A DNA stretch of 15,625 nucleotides, from contig JAAYXG010000044.1 in NCBI GenBank assembly GCA_012516015.1, positions 1 to 15,625 on the forward strand, written 5' to 3'. The translations under genes were made by a program, and so were the position numbers. The notes below the pieces were generated by a model. That model was not told the origin of the DNA. It ran no database searches and saw only the letters and a program-made list of their open reading frames with translations. Of the stretch, positions 14,316 through 15,625 are shown one piece after another; positions within the stretch are counted from its first letter, which is position 1, and each line of letters opens with the position of its first letter. This DNA comes from Lysobacteraceae bacterium. GTDB taxonomy: Bacteria; Pseudomonadota; Gammaproteobacteria; Steroidobacterales; Steroidobacteraceae.

Positions 14316-14426
14316 GCTTCGAGTGTACTCGCAGGCGCCACGTTCTACAGCTTCACGCTCGTTGACTGGCTGGAGCCAGGCTATTCGATACAATATGTCC
14401 AATCGCGCTCGACGAAAACAAGAACC
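14316..14426. promoter_or_regulatory. Divergent control region between cyclase and CPBP genes, with palindrome at 14366-14379
   Basis: CTGGCT-GG-AGCCAG (14366-14379) is a perfect 6-base inverted repeat. For the CPBP gene, TTGACT (14362-14367) and TACAAT (14389-14394) look like -35 and -10 boxes but are 21 bases apart, longer than usual, with the palindrome between them. A second small palindrome, CGAGT-GT-ACTCG (14320-14331), abuts the cyclase start. Their positions suit control of both genes; function is inferred. Confidence 0.35.
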
Positions 14427-15212
14427 ATGAGCGAAGAAAACGCAACGTTCCCGAACGGGGTGGAGGCAACACTCCTCGTCGTCGTCCTGTTCGCCCTCGA
14501 GATCGGACTTGCGGAGTTGCTGTCGGCTTCGGGTCTGCTCGCGGACCTCGAAGCGATCGGCTGGTGGGGTGTCGTGAGCGTCCTCGCCAATGGGCTCTTG
14601 TTCTCAGCCCTGCTCTCGTACAAGAAGCTCAGCCACCGGGCGCTCTTTCACTCTGCAGGCTATTCGGTCGCCTCGACGCTCGGGACGCTCGCCGTGCCGA
14701 TCCTGTTGCTCGTCCCGGGACTCGAACTCGCGACGAGCACGATCAATTCGATCGTCGTGAAGGCGTTTCCCATGACGGTCGATGAACAGGCGCGATTCGA
14801 GGCGATGGCCGCGCACACGCCGGTTGCTCTCTTGTTCGCGTGCGTGCTCGCGCCTTTCTTGGAGGAGATGCTGTTCAGAGGAATCGTCCTGAGAAGCTTC
14901 CTGCACCAGTACTCGCGCACCGCCTCGATCCTGGGATCGTCGCTTCTATTCGGTGTCGCGCATTTGAATATCTATCAGTTCGTCACGGCCTTCATTGCAG
15001 GCATCGTGCTCGGATGGCTCTACGAGCGGACGCGCTCGCTGTGGCCTTGCATCCTGCTGCACGCCGCCGGCAACGCATTCGTCGTCTACTCGGATGCGTT
15101 CGTTCCCGCGGGCGAAGTCGATTTCTCGACGGCGTTCTACGTGATCGCGTATGCGCTCGCGATCCTCGGGGGCTTGATGCTGCTCAAGATCTTGATGCCT
15201 GCACGGCGATAG
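14427..15212 (+). CDS. CPBP-family intramembrane glutamic metalloprotease
   Basis: ATG 14427 gives a 261-residue protein with about seven or eight hydrophobic segments. The three ABI/CPBP motifs are intact: EExxxR as Glu146-Glu147...Arg151 (FLEEMLFRG), FxxxH as Phe175...His179 (FGVAHL), and HxxxN as His212...Asn216 (LLHAAGNAF). These form the intramembrane active site of Rce1-type proteases, which cleave prenylated proteins in eukaryotes and are linked to bacteriocin maturation or self-immunity in some bacteria; the substrate here is unknown. The frame is open for over 1,200 bases upstream, but that part is antisense to the cyclase gene, and the conserved protein begins at MSEENATFP. Only a weak AAGAA precedes the start. 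No bacteriocin-like small gene is visible next to it. Confidence 0.92.
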   Translation: MSEENATFPNGVEATLLVVVLFALEIGLAELLSASGLLADLEAIGWWGVVSVLANGLLFSALLSYKKLSHRALFHSAGYSVASTLGTLAVPILLLVPGLELATSTINSIVVKAFPMTVDEQARFEAMAAHTPVALLFACVLAPFLEEMLFRGIVLRSFLHQYSRTASILGSSLLFGVAHLNIYQFVTAFIAGIVLGWLYERTRSLWPCILLHAAGNAFVVYSDAFVPAGEVDFSTAFYVIAYALAILGGLMLLKILMPARR

Positions 15213-15242
15213 CGAACGGGTTGCTGATCCACACGCGCTTTC

Positions 15243-15259
15243 GCCGACGCGGCGTCGGC
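15243..15259 (+). terminator. Candidate terminator after the CPBP gene
   Basis: GCCGACG, loop CGG, CGTCGGC forms a perfect 7-base-pair GC-rich stem beginning 30 bases after the stop codon, followed by ATTTCC. The T-run is weak, so termination may depend on Rho. The rest of the 15213-15421 gap holds one more hairpin (15384-15400) and no gene I can support. Confidence 0.45.
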
Positions 15260-15383
15260 ATTTCCACTCTCGCGAGAAGAAGACGGGTTGCATGCGCGCG
15301 CGTGTCCTGGTGTCATCGCACGTTCGACTGCGGGCAGGAACGAATACGTGAAGAAGGCGTTCTTGACCTGAATTCCCAGCAAC

Positions 15384-15400
15384 GAGGCTTTGCAAGCCTC
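15384..15400. other. Hairpin just upstream of the right-edge reading frames
   Basis: GAGGCTT, loop TGC, AAGCCTC is a perfect 7-base-pair stem. On the plus strand it would be a leader hairpin 10 bases before the Shine-Dalgarno of the small lipoprotein candidate. On the minus strand it would sit 6 bases after the stop of the competing membrane-protein frame, where a terminator would be expected, but without a T-run. Confidence 0.35.
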
Positions 15401-15406
15401 CTTGAA

Positions 15407-15625
15407 CTAGAGGAGTGATGAATGGGACGCGCGATCGCAACGAGTGCAGCGTTGCTCATACTGGGCGCATGTGGAACCGATGACCGCGCAAGCGGCGAGA
15501 CCTCGGGGCAATATGCGACCGGCGAGCTGCCGACCGCGGATACGGTACAGCGCGAATCGGACCTTCACGTCGCCAACCAGCAAGAAGAACAGCATCGAGA
15601 GGATCAGCATCAGGAATAGCGCTCG
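15407..15625 (-). CDS. Possible C-terminus of a membrane protein entering from the right (competes with the plus-strand lipoprotein)
   Basis: On the minus strand a frame is open from the window edge to a TAG at 15407. Its first part reads ALFLMLILSMLFFLLVGDVKV, a convincing membrane helix, then RFALYRIRGRQLAG, with third codon positions that are strongly G/C like the known genes here. The last 35 or so codons lose that bias and are Cys-rich, which is unlike a real C-terminus. It cannot coexist with the opposite-strand candidate over its whole length. Sequence beyond the edge would decide; a real gene should continue there in the same frame. Confidence 0.3.
   Translation of the reverse strand, partial: RALFLMLILSMLFFLLVGDVKVRFALYRIRGRQLAGRILPRGLAACAVIGSTCAQYEQRCTRCDRASHSSLL
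15422..15619 (+). CDS. Possible small lipoprotein, 65 residues
   Basis: AGGAG (15411-15415) lies 6 bases before ATG 15422. The product begins like a lipoprotein: an Arg near the start, a hydrophobic core and the lipobox LILGAC with Cys17 as the lipidation site, then a Gly/Thr/Ser-rich mature start (GTDDRASGETSG). The second half (about residues 48-65) is an odd Gln/Glu/His-rich run that is exactly opposite the membrane-like stretch of the minus-strand frame, so it may be a shadow. I recognise no family. The start signal and lipobox favour this strand slightly; the codon bias near the edge favours the other. Confidence 0.4.
   Translation: MGRAIATSAALLILGACGTDDRASGETSGQYATGELPTADTVQRESDLHVANQQEEQHREDQHQE

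Noticed and set aside
13209..14426. Plus-strand frame open for over 400 codons upstream of, and in frame with, the CPBP protease
   Set aside because: It is exactly antisense to the GAF-GGDEF gene, its translation is Arg/Glu/His-rich without domains, and the protease has a natural start at 14427. High GC keeps antisense frames open.
14427..15212. CPBP protease considered as part of a bacteriocin or immunity system
   Set aside because: No small double-glycine precursor, ABC exporter or radical SAM maturase lies beside it; the neighbours are a diguanylate cyclase and an uncertain small frame.

Overview
The window looks like an ordinary chromosomal stretch of a high-GC proteobacterium, most likely a gammaproteobacterium. 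The taxon is an inference. It rests on the YgiM-like SH3/coiled-coil/anchor protein, the pqqABCDE gene order with gammaproteobacterial-type PqqC and PqqD, a periplasmic MoxY/LapD-type sensor kinase, and GC-rich third codon positions. I see no rRNA, tRNA, insertion sequence, phage gene, CRISPR array or toxin-antitoxin pair.

Layout. (1) Positions 1-1344, minus strand: a WYL-domain transcriptional regulator that runs off the left edge, and adenine phosphoribosyltransferase (apt). (2) Positions 1606-3370, plus strand: an isochorismatase-like cysteine hydrolase, a small helical protein of unknown function, and an SH3b/coiled-coil membrane-anchored protein preceded by a foldable leader. (3) Positions 3501-6751, minus strand: a complete core PQQ biosynthesis operon, pqqA-pqqB-pqqC-pqqD-pqqE, including a 24-residue PqqA precursor; no pqqF protease gene is present here. 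(4) Positions 6986-9002, plus strand, divergent from pqq: a two-component system (LapD/MoxY-type histidine kinase and LuxR/NarL response regulator) that could control PQQ or PQQ-dependent metabolism. (5) Positions 9033-10715, minus: a secreted lipoprotein made of six tandem modules of about 84 residues. (6) Positions 10881-12449, plus: a chemoreceptor with a Cache sensor but no N-terminal membrane segment. (7) Positions 12507-14315, minus: a membrane GAF-GGDEF diguanylate cyclase. (8) Positions 14427-15212, plus: a CPBP-family membrane protease. (9) Right edge: a possible short lipoprotein on plus that conflicts with a possible membrane-protein C-terminus on minus.

How they fit together. The pqq genes are tightly packed: B/C and C/D overlap by 4 bases (GTGA) and D/E overlap by 14, which suggests translational coupling. 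PqqA is the peptide substrate, PqqE with the chaperone PqqD cross-links its Glu and Tyr, PqqB acts on the processed intermediate, and PqqC finishes the ring. The kinase/regulator pair, the chemoreceptor and the diguanylate cyclase form a signalling neighbourhood, but nothing ties the last two to PQQ.

The most unusual pattern is between the genes. At least seven short non-coding patches, with quite different sequences, all have a 7-base period, from six perfect copies of GGGCTCT to strongly diverged sets. They sit against gene ends, and two of them reach into coding sequence (the end of pqqE and the kinase start codon).
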